64,000 nucleotides of DNA from Streptomyces pactum (GTDB taxonomy: Bacteria; Actinomycetota; Actinomycetes; Streptomycetales; Streptomycetaceae), in the NCBI RefSeq assembly GCF_002005225.1, contig NZ_CP019724.1, forward strand, positions 744,001 to 808,000. Direction: 5' to 3'. Under the pieces are notes generated by a model. That model was not told the DNA's origin and ran no database searches. It worked only from the letters and a program-made list of their open reading frames with translations. Shown here in pieces: positions 1-8,231 of the stretch. The position numbers and the translations under genes were made by a program. Positions within the stretch are counted from its first letter, which is position 1, and each line of letters starts with the position of its first letter.

Positions 1-363
1 GGCGAGGGCGGGCGGCAGGGTGAAGGCGAGGCGGTACCAGCCGAGGCCCCCCGGCAGGAAGCCGGTGCCGCTGGTGGTGCCGTGCTCCGTGGTGGGCGTC
101 TGCTCGATGCTCCAGTCGTGCGGGACGGCGACCTCGCGCCACGCCGAGTCGTCGTGGGCGGGGTCGGCGGCGCCGGTGGTGTCGTCGGCGGACCCGTCGG
201 GGTCGACCAGCAGGAAGCGCCAGCCGTCGCGCAGGGGGATGGTGCCGCGGCCCGCGCCTTCCCCCGCCGCGTCCGCGGCCCACGCCGACGGGGCGCCCAG
301 CGCCGCCCCGGCCGCCGGGGCGGCGGCGGAGGCGATCAGGACCGTTCTGCGCGTGACCGTCAT
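1..363 (-). CDS. Secreted glycoside hydrolase family 2 protein, N-terminal part (runs off the left edge)
   Basis: Only the first 121 codons are present. The protein opens with a Tat-type signal (MTVTRRTVLIASAAAP, then a small-residue stretch ending in SAWA), so export across the membrane is predicted. After it come LRDGWRF and VAVPHDWSIEQ, then GGLGWYR. These are the usual opening landmarks of the sugar-binding jelly-roll domain of GH2 beta-galactosidases and related glycosidases. The catalytic barrel lies outside the window, so the substrate cannot be told. The ATG at 363 is followed immediately by the twin-arginine motif, which supports the start. The 265 bases to the next gene, which diverges, hold no other gene that I can see. 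Confidence 0.8.
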   Translation of the reverse strand, partial: MTVTRRTVLIASAAAPAAGAALGAPSAWAADAAGEGAGRGTIPLRDGWRFLLVDPDGSADDTTGAADPAHDDSAWREVAVPHDWSIEQTPTTEHGTTSGTGFLPGGLGWYRLAFTLPPALA

Positions 364-628
364 GACGGATCTCCCTCATCGGACTCATCAGGGCTCAGAA
401 GTACTCACAACTAATCGTGAACAAACAGATTCTGACGTCGTGCCACACGCGGCCGTCAAGAGTACGGAAAGCTCTTTCTGTCCCGGGCGGCCCGGCCGCT
501 CCCCGGCCACTGTGGCCACGTGGCGGCCACGAGCCCCGTGGTTCGGGTCCGCACGGGGCCCGGACACACTAGGCTGGGGCTCAGGTGACGCGCTGTTCAC
601 TGAGGGTGTGCGCAATGGAGTGGCGACG

Positions 629-3010
629 ATGAGTCCGGTCAACCCGTTCGACGATGCCGCCACGGCCCGCGCAGTCGTCGACGACTCCGGCACCGTGCTG
701 AAGTGGAACGAGGGCGCCCGTCAGCTACTGGGCCACCCGGCCGCCGACGTCGTGGGACGCCCCGCCGCCGGACTGCTGGCCGCCGACGGCGGCGACGGCA
801 CGCGTCCCGGGCCCGGCGACGAGCACTGGAGCGGCACCCTCGCACTGCGGCACCGCGACGGGCACACCGTGCCCGTGTGGGTGCTCGCCCACCGCAGACC
901 GGCGCGGGACGGCGCGCCGGGCACGTGGCTCGCCGTCGCCTCGTTGCAGCGCGGTCCCGACCCGGTGGACGACCCGCTGGTCAGAGCCGCCCTCACGCAG
1001 GCACCCTGCGCCATGATGATCTTCGACGACCAGCTCCTGCTGCGCGGGGTCAACGACGCCATGGCCCAGCTCGTCGGCCTCCCGCCCGACCGCGTCCGAG
1101 GTCTGCGGGCCACCGACATCAGCAGCCGCCCGCAGAACGTGGAGCTCGAACGGCACATGCGCCGGGTACTGGCCTCCGGCCGCCGGTACGACATGCAGAC
1201 CCATCTCAGGGCCGTCGGCGAGAGCCGCGCCCACGCGTGGAGCGCCCGCATCGCACCGCTCACCGACGCCGGCGGTCAGGTGCGCGGCGTGTGTGTGAGC
1301 GCCCACGACCTCACGGAGCAGCACCTCGCCCGGGAGCGGCTGCAACTGGTCAACGAGGCCAGCGTGCGCATCGGCAGCACGCTCGACGTCACCCGTACGG
1401 CACAGGAACTGGCGGACGTGTGCGTGCCCGCGCTCGCCGACTTCGTGAGCGTCGACCTGCTGGACCCGCTCGAGCACGGCGGTGAGCCCGCGGTGGTGCT
1501 CGAACCGCCGGTCGGCCTGCGCAGGACGGCCCACCGGTCGGTCGATCCGGGCGGCCTGGAGGCGGTGGCCGAACCGGGCGAGCTGGACGTGTACCCGGCC
1601 GGCTCGCCCCAGGCCGAGTGCCTGCTCTCGGGGCAGGCGATCGTGGCCGCGGAAGCCTTCGGCGACCTCGACCGGTGGCTCGAGTGGGACCCCGTCCGCC
1701 TCCGGCGGGTCAAGGAGTACGGCATCCACTCCACGATGTCCGTGCCGCTCCAGGCCCGCGGCACCACCCTCGGCGTCGCGGTCTTCACCCGGTTCCGGCG
1801 GCCCTACCCGTTCACCCACGACGACGTGCTGCTGGCCGAGGAGGTCACCGCCCGCGCCGCCGTCTGCATCGACAACGCCCGGCGTTACTCCCGCGAGCGC
1901 GAGGCCACACTGACCCTGCAGCGCAGCCTGCTCCCCCGCTGGCTGCCGCCCACCGCCGCGGTGGAGGCGACCTCCCGCTACCTCCCGGCGGCCCGCTCGG
2001 GGGTCGGCGGCGACTGGTTCGACGTCATCCCGCTGTCCGGGATGCGGGTCGCCATGGTCGTCGGGGACGTCGTGGGCCACGGCATCCAGGCCTCGGCCAC
2101 CATGGGCCGGCTGCGCACCGCCGTCCGCACCCTCGCCGACATCGACCTGGCGCCCGACGAGCTGCTCACCCACCTCGACGACCTGGTCGTCCGGCTGTCC
2201 GAGGAGTCCGGCGACGACGGCGCGGGCGAGGTCGGCGCCACCTGCCTGTACGCCGTGTACGACCCGGTGTCGCGGCGCTGCTCCCTGGCCCGGGCCGGGC
2301 ACCCGCCGCCCGTCCTGGTCCCGCCGGACGGCCCGCCCCGACAGGTCGAGCTGCCCTCGGGCCCTCCGTTGGGGGTGGGCGGGCTGCCGTTCGAGTCGGC
2401 CGAGCTGGAACTGCGCGAGGGCAGCGTCCTGTCGTTCTACACCGACGGACTGGTCGAGACCCGGGAACGGGGCGCCGATGCCGGTCAGGCGCTGCTGCGC
2501 GAGGCCCTGGCGGCCCCCGCCGACTCGCTGGACGCGGCCTGCGACCGGGTGCTGCACGCCCTGCTCCCGTCCGGCAGCTCCGCCGACGACGTGGCCCTGC
2601 TGCTGGCCCGTACCCGGGGCCTGCCCGCCGGTCAGGTCGCGACCTGGGACATCCCGGCCGACCCCTCGCTGGTGGCACCCGTCCGCAAGCAGGTCGTCGA
2701 GCAGTTGTCCGCCTGGACTCTGCTGGAGGCCTCCTTCACCGCCGAACTCGTCGTGAGCGAGCTGGTCACCAACGCCATCCGGTACGGCTCCCCGCCCATC
2801 CGGCTGCGCCTGATCCACGACACGGCCACGCTGATCTGCGAGGTCTCCGACACCAGCCACACGGCGCCGCATCTGCGCCGGGCCAAGACCTGGGACGAGG
2901 GCGGCCGCGGGCTGCTGCTGGTGGCCCAGCTCACCCAGCGATGGGGCAGCCGGCACACGACCGAGGGCAAGACGATCTGGGCGGAGCTGGGGCTGCTCGA
3001 CGAGGCGTGA
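629..3010 (+). CDS. PAS-PAS-GAF-SpoIIE phosphatase with C-terminal anti-sigma-type ATPase domain
   Basis: A 793-residue multidomain regulator. In order: a PAS domain near residues 12-105, a second PAS near 115-230, a GAF domain near 240-415, a SpoIIE/PP2C phosphatase domain near 430-650 (LQRSLLP opener, metal-binding GGDWFDV near 459, GDVVGHG), and a HATPase_c domain of the RsbW type near 672-793 (N-box SELVTNAIRYG, then DEGGRGLLLV). This architecture is common in Streptomyces. It should dephosphorylate STAS-type anti-anti-sigma factors while the ATPase domain can act as a protein kinase or sigma binder; a STAS protein lies at 19725 but a link is only a guess. The frame is open upstream, but ATG 629 has a GGAG 8 bases before it and begins the PAS homology. 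No membrane segment is seen. Confidence 0.9.
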   Translation: MSPVNPFDDAATARAVVDDSGTVLKWNEGARQLLGHPAADVVGRPAAGLLAADGGDGTRPGPGDEHWSGTLALRHRDGHTVPVWVLAHRRPARDGAPGTWLAVASLQRGPDPVDDPLVRAALTQAPCAMMIFDDQLLLRGVNDAMAQLVGLPPDRVRGLRATDISSRPQNVELERHMRRVLASGRRYDMQTHLRAVGESRAHAWSARIAPLTDAGGQVRGVCVSAHDLTEQHLARERLQLVNEASVRIGSTLDVTRTAQELADVCVPALADFVSVDLLDPLEHGGEPAVVLEPPVGLRRTAHRSVDPGGLEAVAEPGELDVYPAGSPQAECLLSGQAIVAAEAFGDLDRWLEWDPVRLRRVKEYGIHSTMSVPLQARGTTLGVAVFTRFRRPYPFTHDDVLLAEEVTARAAVCIDNARRYSREREATLTLQRSLLPRWLPPTAAVEATSRYLPAARSGVGGDWFDVIPLSGMRVAMVVGDVVGHGIQASATMGRLRTAVRTLADIDLAPDELLTHLDDLVVRLSEESGDDGAGEVGATCLYAVYDPVSRRCSLARAGHPPPVLVPPDGPPRQVELPSGPPLGVGGLPFESAELELREGSVLSFYTDGLVETRERGADAGQALLREALAAPADSLDAACDRVLHALLPSGSSADDVALLLARTRGLPAGQVATWDIPADPSLVAPVRKQVVEQLSAWTLLEASFTAELVVSELVTNAIRYGSPPIRLRLIHDTATLICEVSDTSHTAPHLRRAKTWDEGGRGLLLVAQLTQRWGSRHTTEGKTIWAELGLLDEA

Positions 3011-3065
3011 GCCGGAGGTGGGCGGGGCCGGGGCTGCTCGACGAGGAGTGAGCCGGAGGTGGGCG
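2989..3065 (+). repeat. 36-bp direct repeat spanning the stop codon of the SpoIIE-family gene
   Basis: Positions 2989-3024 and 3030-3065 are identical except for one base (C or A in the codon before the stop). Each copy has the last codons LLDE, a TGA stop and GCCGGAGGTGGGCG. It is a tandem duplication with a 41-base period, so a remnant second C-terminus sits just downstream of the real one. Confidence 0.9.
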
Positions 3066-3229
3066 CCGCAGGAGTGCGCCGGGGAAGTGACCCGGAGGAC
3101 TGCACCCCGGTCCGGAGCGCGCCCGCCGTTTCCGGGGCCGTAGGGCGGGACACTCGACAACACACGGCGTACGGCCCCGCCTCGCGGTGCGGACCGTGCG
3201 CGAGAACCTGACGGGAGTGTGGAGAAGCG

Positions 3230-3886
3230 ATGCCGAACACGTCCCAGCCCGTACACCGCACGGCCCTGGTCGCGAGCGCGGTCGCGCTTCTCGGTCTGCT
3301 GAGCGCCTGCGGCAGCGAGAGCAGCACGTCGAGCGCCCCACAACCCACCAAGGCCCCGCGTTCGACCGGTCCGGACACGGGCACCGTCACCCGCACGGCC
3401 ACCGCGCCGGCGGTCACCACCGCGCCCAGCGACACCGCCGGATCAGCCTCCGCCTCCGCCCGCACCGACGGCCGCTGCCACACCTCCGAGCTCCGCGCCG
3501 CCGTCGGCCGCGTCGACCCGGGGGCCGGACAGCGCAACTTCCCGGTCGTGCTGACCAACACCTCCGACCGCACCTGCACCCTGTACGGCTATCCGGGCGC
3601 CGCCTTCGTCGACGCGTCCGGCAGCCAACTGGGCCCGGACCCCGAACGCGCGCCCTCGTCGCCGCGGACGGTGACGCTGACAGCCGGCGAGAGCGCGTGG
3701 GCCGGGCTGTCGTTCTCCAGCCCTCAGATCAGTGGCGCCCGCACCGCGACTCCGGCGGCGCTGCTCGTCACCCCGCCGGACGAACACGACCCGCTCAAGG
3801 TGAAGTGGACCGCCGGTGAGGTCCCGGTGGGCGGCCACGAGTCGTCGGTCTCCGTCACCGCCCTGGAGCCCGGAACGGGCCCGTGA
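3230..3886 (+). CDS. DUF4232-type secreted lipoprotein
   Basis: A 218-residue protein with a lipoprotein signal: a short basic start, a hydrophobic core and the lipobox LLSAC with Cys27 as the lipidation site. A Ser/Thr/Pro-rich linker follows (about residues 28-80). The rest is a compact beta-rich domain with RNFPVVLTNTSDRTCTLYGYPG, LTAGESAWAGLSF and paired cysteines. That pattern is what I know as DUF4232, a family of actinobacterial cell-surface proteins without a proven function. The ATG follows a purine-rich GGAGAAGCG. It stands alone, with the convergent aldo/keto reductase ending 16 bases downstream. Its role is unknown. Confidence 0.8.
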   Translation: MPNTSQPVHRTALVASAVALLGLLSACGSESSTSSAPQPTKAPRSTGPDTGTVTRTATAPAVTTAPSDTAGSASASARTDGRCHTSELRAAVGRVDPGAGQRNFPVVLTNTSDRTCTLYGYPGAAFVDASGSQLGPDPERAPSSPRTVTLTAGESAWAGLSFSSPQISGARTATPAALLVTPPDEHDPLKVKWTAGEVPVGGHESSVSVTALEPGTGP

Positions 3887-3902
3887 CACGCGGAGCCGGG
3901 CA

Positions 3903-4871
3903 TCAGTGCCCGGCGATCGGGTGGGGCGCGTAGGGCAGCTCCAGCTCCTCGGTCTCCTTCTCACCGAGCGTCACCTCGACCGCTGCCACGGCGTCCTCGA
4001 GGTGCCCCGGCTTCGACGCACCGATGATCGGCGCGGCGACCGTGTCCTGGTGCAGCAGCCAGGCGAGGGCCACCTGCGCCCGCGGCAGGCCGCGGTCGGC
4101 GGCGATGCGCGTGACGGCTTCGACCACGGAACGGTCACCGTCCTGGTAGAGCGTGCCGCCGAAGTCGTCGGTGGCGCTGCGCTCGGTGGCGGTGTCCCAG
4201 TCCCGGGTGAGCCGACCGCGGGCGAGCGGGCTCCAGGGCAGCACGCCGACGCCCTGGTCCGCGCAGAGGGGCAGCATCTCGCGCTCCTCCTCGCGGTAGA
4301 GGAGGTTGTAGTGGTTCTGCATCGAGACGAACTTCGTCCAGCCGTGCCGCTCGGCGGTGTACTGCATCTTGGAGAACTGCCAGGCGTACATCGAACTGGC
4401 CCCGATGTAGCGGACCTTGCCCGCCTTCACCAGGTCGTGCAGCGCCTCCATCGTCTCCTCGACCGGCGTGTGCGGGTCGAAGCGGTGGATCTGGTAGAGG
4501 TCGACGTAGTCGGTGCCCAGGCGTCGCAGGCTGTGGTCGATCTCGGTCACGATCGCCTTGCGGGACAGTCCGGCGCCGTTGGGTCCGGGCCGCATCCGGC
4601 CGTGCACCTTGGTCGCGAGCACGATGTCGTCGCGGCGGGCGAAGTCGCGCAGCGCCTTGCCGACGATCTCCTCGCTGGTGCCGTCGGAGTAGACGTTGGC
4701 CGTGTCGAAGAAGGTGATGCCGGCCTCCAGCGCCTGCCGGATCAGCGGACGCGAGGCCTCCTCGTCGAGGGTCCACACGTGCGCGCCGCGGCCGGGATCG
4801 CCGTAGGTCATGCAGCCCAGGCAGATCCGCGACACGTCCAGGCCCGTCGAACCGAGCTTCACGTACTGCAT
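3903..4871 (-). CDS. Aldo/keto reductase
   Basis: A 322-residue NADPH-dependent oxidoreductase of the aldo/keto reductase superfamily. The catalytic tetrad is visible: Asp56 and Tyr61 in FFDTANVYSDG, Lys88 in LATKVHG and His129 in DLYQIHRFD. The C-terminal cofactor part reads AAPIIGASKPGHLEDAV. Its length is normal. The ATG at 4871 follows AGGAG with good spacing, and the protein begins MQYVKLGSTGLDVSRI as this family usually does. It is the third gene after the NTF2-like and flavoprotein genes on the same strand (77-base gap), so it may be co-transcribed with them under the TetR regulator at 6145. Its natural substrate cannot be told. Confidence 0.92.
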   Translation of the reverse strand: MQYVKLGSTGLDVSRICLGCMTYGDPGRGAHVWTLDEEASRPLIRQALEAGITFFDTANVYSDGTSEEIVGKALRDFARRDDIVLATKVHGRMRPGPNGAGLSRKAIVTEIDHSLRRLGTDYVDLYQIHRFDPHTPVEETMEALHDLVKAGKVRYIGASSMYAWQFSKMQYTAERHGWTKFVSMQNHYNLLYREEEREMLPLCADQGVGVLPWSPLARGRLTRDWDTATERSATDDFGGTLYQDGDRSVVEAVTRIAADRGLPRAQVALAWLLHQDTVAAPIIGASKPGHLEDAVAAVEVTLGEKETEELELPYAPHPIAGH

Positions 4872-4948
4872 CGTTGCTGCTCCTGTCTTCGGGATCATCG
4901 GTACAGGGGCGAGCGTACGTCTTCGTGCGGGCTCGAAAACGGGGCGGG

Positions 4949-5581
4949 TCAGCGCTGTTCGAGCAGGTCCAGCGCCCGCTCCCAGGCGAACTCCGGCCGG
5001 CCGCCGTCCTCGCCCGCCTCCCCGGCGTACGGGTCGCCGAAGCGCACACCCATCCCGCGCAGCCGGTCCAGGCTCTCCCGGTACGCGGGATGGGACGCCA
5101 GCGCGTCGCCCACGCACGGCAGGACGGCGACGGGTACGCCGAGGCCGCACGCCTCGCACAGGGTGGCCAGGGCAAGGGTGTCGGCCAGGCCGGCGGCCCA
5201 CTTGTTGACCGTGTTGAAGGTGGCCGGCGCGACCACGACGGCGTCCGGTGCCGGGAAGGGCCGCGGGTCTTCGGGGCGGCGCCAGGCCGAGCGGATGGGA
5301 CGGCCGGTCTGCGCCTCGACGGCGGCCGTGTCGAAGAAGCCGCCCATGGCGACCGGCGTGGCGAGGACACCGACCTCCCAGTCGCGCTCCTGCGCCGCGG
5401 TGATCAGCTTGCTGACGCCGTCGGCCACGCCCGCCGCACAGACGACGACGTAGAGAAAGGGCTTCCCCGGGCTCTCCGCCGCTTCCGCCGCTTCCGCCAT
5501 GGCAGGCTTCTCCGGCGTTTCCGGGTCGTCCGGCTTCTCCGCGGTCTCGGACTGCTCGGCGTTCCGGGCCTGTTCGCTCAC
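4949..5581 (-). CDS. Flavoprotein of the phosphopantothenoylcysteine decarboxylase (HFCD) fold
   Basis: A 210-residue protein. From about residue 40 it has the Rossmann-like flavoprotein fold of the HFCD family: LYVVVCAAGVAD, then the FMN-site region PDAVVVAPATFNTVNKWAAG, followed by LADTLA. The first 40 residues are a Glu/Ala/Pro-rich tail of near-repeats (AEKPDDPETPEKPA), unlike the folded part. Translation from GTG 5581 includes this tail; the internal ATG at 5500 would remove most of it. The gene starts 9 bases after the NTF2-like gene stops, so the two are almost certainly one operon. It is probably not the housekeeping CoaBC enzyme, since the CoaB half is missing. Substrate unknown. Confidence 0.8.
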   Translation of the reverse strand: MSEQARNAEQSETAEKPDDPETPEKPAMAEAAEAAESPGKPFLYVVVCAAGVADGVSKLITAAQERDWEVGVLATPVAMGGFFDTAAVEAQTGRPIRSAWRRPEDPRPFPAPDAVVVAPATFNTVNKWAAGLADTLALATLCEACGLGVPVAVLPCVGDALASHPAYRESLDRLRGMGVRFGDPYAGEAGEDGGRPEFAWERALDLLEQR

Positions 5582-5590
5582 CCCAGAACC

Positions 5591-6025
5591 CTACTCAACG
5601 GGCCGCGGGCCGTGGATGCGGCGGTCCGATTCCTCGATGGGTACGTCGTTGATGCTCGCCTCCCGCCGGGTCATCAGGCCGTGCTCGTCGAACTCCCAGA
5701 GTTCGTTGCCGTAGGAGCGCCACCACCGGCCGTCGGCGTCGCGGGACTCGTACTGGAAGCGGACGGCGATGCGGTTGCCGTCGAAGGCCCACAGGTCCTT
5801 GCGCAGCGCGTACTCGTGCTCGCGCGCCCACTTGGCGGTCAGGAACTCCACGATGGCGGCACGGCCCTCGAGGAAGGTGTCGCGATTGCGCCAGACCGAG
5901 TCCTCGGAGTAGGCGAGCGCGACCCGCTGCGGATCGCGGGTGTTCCACGCGTCCTCGGCGGCCCGCACCTTTCGGGCGGCGGTCTCACGGGTGAACGGCG
6001 GCAGGGGCGGCCGGTCGGTCGTCAT
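5591..6025 (-). CDS. NTF2-like protein of the DUF1348 family
   Basis: A 144-residue single-domain protein. The pattern [20 protein letters not shown], then [13 protein letters not shown], and [26 protein letters not shown] near residue 95-120, is the DUF1348 subgroup of the NTF2/SnoaL-like cone fold. Members are small enzymes or ligand-binding proteins with no agreed reaction. The ATG follows GGAGG with 8-base spacing. It is the first gene of the leftward group with the flavoprotein and aldo/keto reductase. Its promoter region holds two copies of a palindrome (6050-6101), so repression by the adjacent TetR protein is likely. Confidence 0.88.
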   Translation of the reverse strand: MTTDRPPLPPFTRETAARKVRAAEDAWNTRDPQRVALAYSEDSVWRNRDTFLEGRAAIVEFLTAKWAREHEYALRKDLWAFDGNRIAVRFQYESRDADGRWWRSYGNELWEFDEHGLMTRREASINDVPIEESDRRIHGPRPVE

Positions 6026-6049
6026 GGCTGAACCTCCGTGCGGACAGAT

Positions 6050-6101
6050 GGAGAACGACCGTTCTCCAGGTGGCTGCTACCGTAGGAGAACGACCGTTCT
6101 C
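6050..6101. promoter_or_regulatory. Two copies of a 16-bp palindromic operator between a TetR gene and its divergent operon
   Basis: GAGAACGACCGTTCTC occurs at 6051-6066 and again, identical, at 6086-6101. Each has 7-base arms around a 2-base centre, and the first is extended by one more pair (6050, 6067). The copies start 35 bases apart, inside the 119-base gap between the divergent NTF2-like and TetR genes. This is the expected layout for a TetR-family autoregulator that also controls its neighbour. Confidence 0.85.
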
Positions 6102-6144
6102 ACGTCAAGGAACGCTTCGAGGCACACGTCGGAAAGAGGTCCCC

Positions 6145-6753
6145 ATGGACAGCGAGGCCGCCCGGGAGCGGGCACTGGACGCGGCGGAGCGGCTCTTCTA
6201 CGGGCGGGGCGTCCAGGCCGTCGGCATGGACGACGTCCGGGGCGCCTCCGGCGTCTCGCTCAAACGCCTCTACCAGTTGTTCCCGGCCAAGGAGCAGCTC
6301 GTGGTGGCCTGTCTGGAACGGCGCGACGTGCGCTGGCGCGGGCGGCTGGCGGAGCACGTCGACCGGTACGAGGAGCCCGGGTCCCGGATCCTGGCCGTCT
6401 TCGACTGGCTCGGGCAGTGGTTCGCCGAGCCGGACTTCCGCGGCTGCGCGTGGATCAACGCGTACGGCGAACTGGGGGCCACCTCCGCCCCGGTGGCGGA
6501 CCGGGTGCGGGCGCACAAGGGGGCGTTTCGCGCGTTTCTCGACGGCCTGGCGGGCGAGGCGGGACTGCCCGCCGCGGTGGGCGGGCAGCTCTTCCTGCTG
6601 GCCGAGGGTGCCATGGTGACGGCGGGCGTCACGGGCGGTACGGAACCGGCCCGGTCGGCGCGTGAGGCGGCGCGGGTGCTGCTGGACGCCGCCGGGGCGG
6701 ATTTCCCGGCGCCGGACGCCGCCGGCGTCAGCGCACCGTCTGCGACACGGTGA
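6145..6753 (+). CDS. TetR-family transcriptional regulator
   Basis: A 202-residue regulator. Residues 1-50 form the TetR DNA-binding domain (ALDAAERLFYGRGVQAVGMD, GVSLKRLYQLFPAKEQLV), followed by a helical ligand domain with GCAWINAYGELG near residue 100, which fits the TetR_C subfamily often found beside small redox genes. The ATG at 6145 has AAAGAGG seven bases before it. It diverges from the NTF2/flavoprotein/aldo-keto reductase group, and the spacer contains two exact copies of a palindrome that it most likely binds. Its last 26 bases overlap the convergent ferredoxin gene. Confidence 0.93.
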   Translation: MDSEAARERALDAAERLFYGRGVQAVGMDDVRGASGVSLKRLYQLFPAKEQLVVACLERRDVRWRGRLAEHVDRYEEPGSRILAVFDWLGQWFAEPDFRGCAWINAYGELGATSAPVADRVRAHKGAFRAFLDGLAGEAGLPAAVGGQLFLLAEGAMVTAGVTGGTEPARSAREAARVLLDAAGADFPAPDAAGVSAPSATR

Positions 6754-6928
6754 TGGCGCCGACGGGGCACGCCCGGGCCGCCTCCCGCACCAGGGCGCTG
6801 CCGCCGCCGTCCTCCCGGCCGGGCCGGACCGTGCTGTAGCCGTCGTCGTCTTGCGTGAACACGTCGGGAGCGGTCAGGGCGCACTGGCCCGCGCCGATGC
6901 AGGTGTCCTTGTCGATGCCGATGTCCAT
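6728..6928 (-). CDS. 3Fe-4S ferredoxin, partner of the adjacent P450
   Basis: A 66-residue ferredoxin. The cluster ligands are in CIGAGQCALTAPDVF near residues 10-16 and CPVGAI near residue 54. The central position that is Cys in 4Fe-4S ferredoxins is replaced (CxxxxxC followed by a single distant CP), which is the 3Fe-4S arrangement of Streptomyces P450 ferredoxins. It starts 10 bases after the P450 gene on the same strand, the well-known CYP105-ferredoxin pairing, so it should pass electrons to that P450 from a ferredoxin reductase encoded elsewhere. Its 3' end overlaps the TetR gene by 26 bases. Confidence 0.93.
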   Translation of the reverse strand: MDIGIDKDTCIGAGQCALTAPDVFTQDDDGYSTVRPGREDGGGSALVREAARACPVGAITVSQTVR

Positions 6929-6938
6929 GCCGAGCCTC

Positions 6939-8231
6939 CTACCAGGACACGGGGAGTTCCAGCATCCCCTGGATCGTGTCGCCGGGTTTGAAGGGGATCT
7001 CCTGAGGCGGGGCGGCCAGGCGCAGCGAGGGCAGCCTCTCGAAGAGGGTGTGCAGGGCGATCTCCAGTTCGGCGCGGGCCAGGTTCTGGCCGAGGCACTG
7101 GTGGATGCCGAACCCGAAGGCGACGTGGTGGCGGGCCGGGCGGTGCCAGTCGAGGGCGTCCGGCTCGGGGTAGACGGTCTCGTCGCGGTTGATGACGGAG
7201 GTCGAGAAGACGACCCCGTCGCCGGCCCGGATGGTCTGCCCGTCCACGTCGATGTCCTCGGTGGCCATGCGCAGCAGCCCGTCCGCGATGGACAGGACGC
7301 GCATCAACTCCTCGACCGCGCCGGGCAGCAGCGAGGGGTCCTCGCGCAGTTCGGTCAGTCGCCGGGGGTTGCTCAGGAGGGTGTAGGTGCCCAGCGAGAT
7401 CATGTTGGCGGTCGTCTCGTGGCCCGCGACCAGCAGGATGACCGCCAGCGCGACCAGCAGTTCCCGGTCGACCGCACCCTCGCCCAGTTGCCGCCGGACC
7501 AGGTCGTCCAGCAGGCCCTCGCCGGGTGTGTGGCGCTTGCGGTCGATCAACTCGCCCAGGTACGCCTCCAGTCGGTCGCGGGCGTCCTGGGTGTCGGCGG
7601 GGCGGGGACCGCGCAGCAGCCGACGGGACTGTTCCTCGAAGTAGTCATGGTCGGCGTAGGGGACGCCGAGCAGCGCGCAGATCACCATCGAGGGCACGGG
7701 CAGCGCGAAGTCCGTCACCAGATCGGCGGGCGGGCCCTGCGCGGTCATCACGTCGAGCCGTTCGTCGACGATCCGCTGGATGTGCGGGCGCAGGGCGGCG
7801 GCGCGTTTGAGGGTGAAGTCGGGCAGCACCATCTTGCGCTGGTTGCGGTGTTCGGGGTCGTCGACGCCGAGCAGGGCGGTCTTTCGGCCGCGTACCGCCG
7901 CCAGGCGCGCCGACGTGGCGGGGAAGCCGTCGCGGGTGCGGTCGGTGGACAGCCGCTGGTCGGCCAGCAGCCTGCGGGCGGCGGCGTGGCCGGTCACCAA
8001 CCAGGCCGGACGGCCGTCGAAGAGGGTGATCCGGGCCAGCGGCCGGGCGGCGCGCAGCGGGTCGTAGGCGGCGGGAGGGTGGTAGGGGCAGGTCCGGTCC
8101 TGCGGGAAGGCGACGGCCTCCGTCGCGTCCCGGTCCGGCGTCGCGTTCCGGTCCGGCGTCGCGTTCCGGCCGGGCGTTGGTTCCCGGTCCGGCGTCGGAC
8201 CCGCTTTCAGCGTTGCGTCCGTGTCCGGCAT
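6939..8231 (-). CDS. Cytochrome P450, CYP105-like
   Basis: A 430-residue soluble P450. The haem-thiolate motif FGFGIHQCLGQ places the ligand at Cys379. The I-helix oxygen motif is AGHETT near residue 270, and the region VICALLGVPYADHDYFEEQ looks like the CYP105 family, which hydroxylates a wide range of small molecules. A ferredoxin gene follows 10 bases on. The ATG at 8231 has GAGG upstream; an ATG at 8273 in the same frame lacks a good ribosome site. Residues 13-36 are an added tail of four six-residue near-repeats (TPDREP, TPGRNA, TPDRNA, TPDRDA), which is unusual for this family. The substrate is unknown. Confidence 0.9.
   Translation of the reverse strand: MPDTDATLKAGPTPDREPTPGRNATPDRNATPDRDATEAVAFPQDRTCPYHPPAAYDPLRAARPLARITLFDGRPAWLVTGHAAARRLLADQRLSTDRTRDGFPATSARLAAVRGRKTALLGVDDPEHRNQRKMVLPDFTLKRAAALRPHIQRIVDERLDVMTAQGPPADLVTDFALPVPSMVICALLGVPYADHDYFEEQSRRLLRGPRPADTQDARDRLEAYLGELIDRKRHTPGEGLLDDLVRRQLGEGAVDRELLVALAVILLVAGHETTANMISLGTYTLLSNPRRLTELREDPSLLPGAVEELMRVLSIADGLLRMATEDIDVDGQTIRAGDGVVFSTSVINRDETVYPEPDALDWHRPARHHVAFGFGIHQCLGQNLARAELEIALHTLFERLPSLRLAAPPQEIPFKPGDTIQGMLELPVSW
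8121..8195. repeat. 18-bp tandem repeat encoding the N-terminal tail of the CYP105-like P450
   Basis: About four copies of an 18-base unit (GGCGTCGCGTTCCGGTCC and variants) lie in tandem inside the start of the P450 gene. The unit is a multiple of three, so gain or loss of copies keeps the frame and changes only the length of the tail. Confidence 0.85.

Noticed and set aside
20..628. Open frame extending the phosphatase upstream of 629
   Set aside because: The added 203 codons are low-complexity and overlap the divergent GH2 gene; ATG 629 has a good ribosome site.
725..3343. Long open minus-strand frame opposite the SpoIIE-family gene
   Set aside because: It lacks family motifs and a ribosome site and consists of Gly/Arg/Pro/Val-rich text typical of the antisense strand of a high-GC gene.
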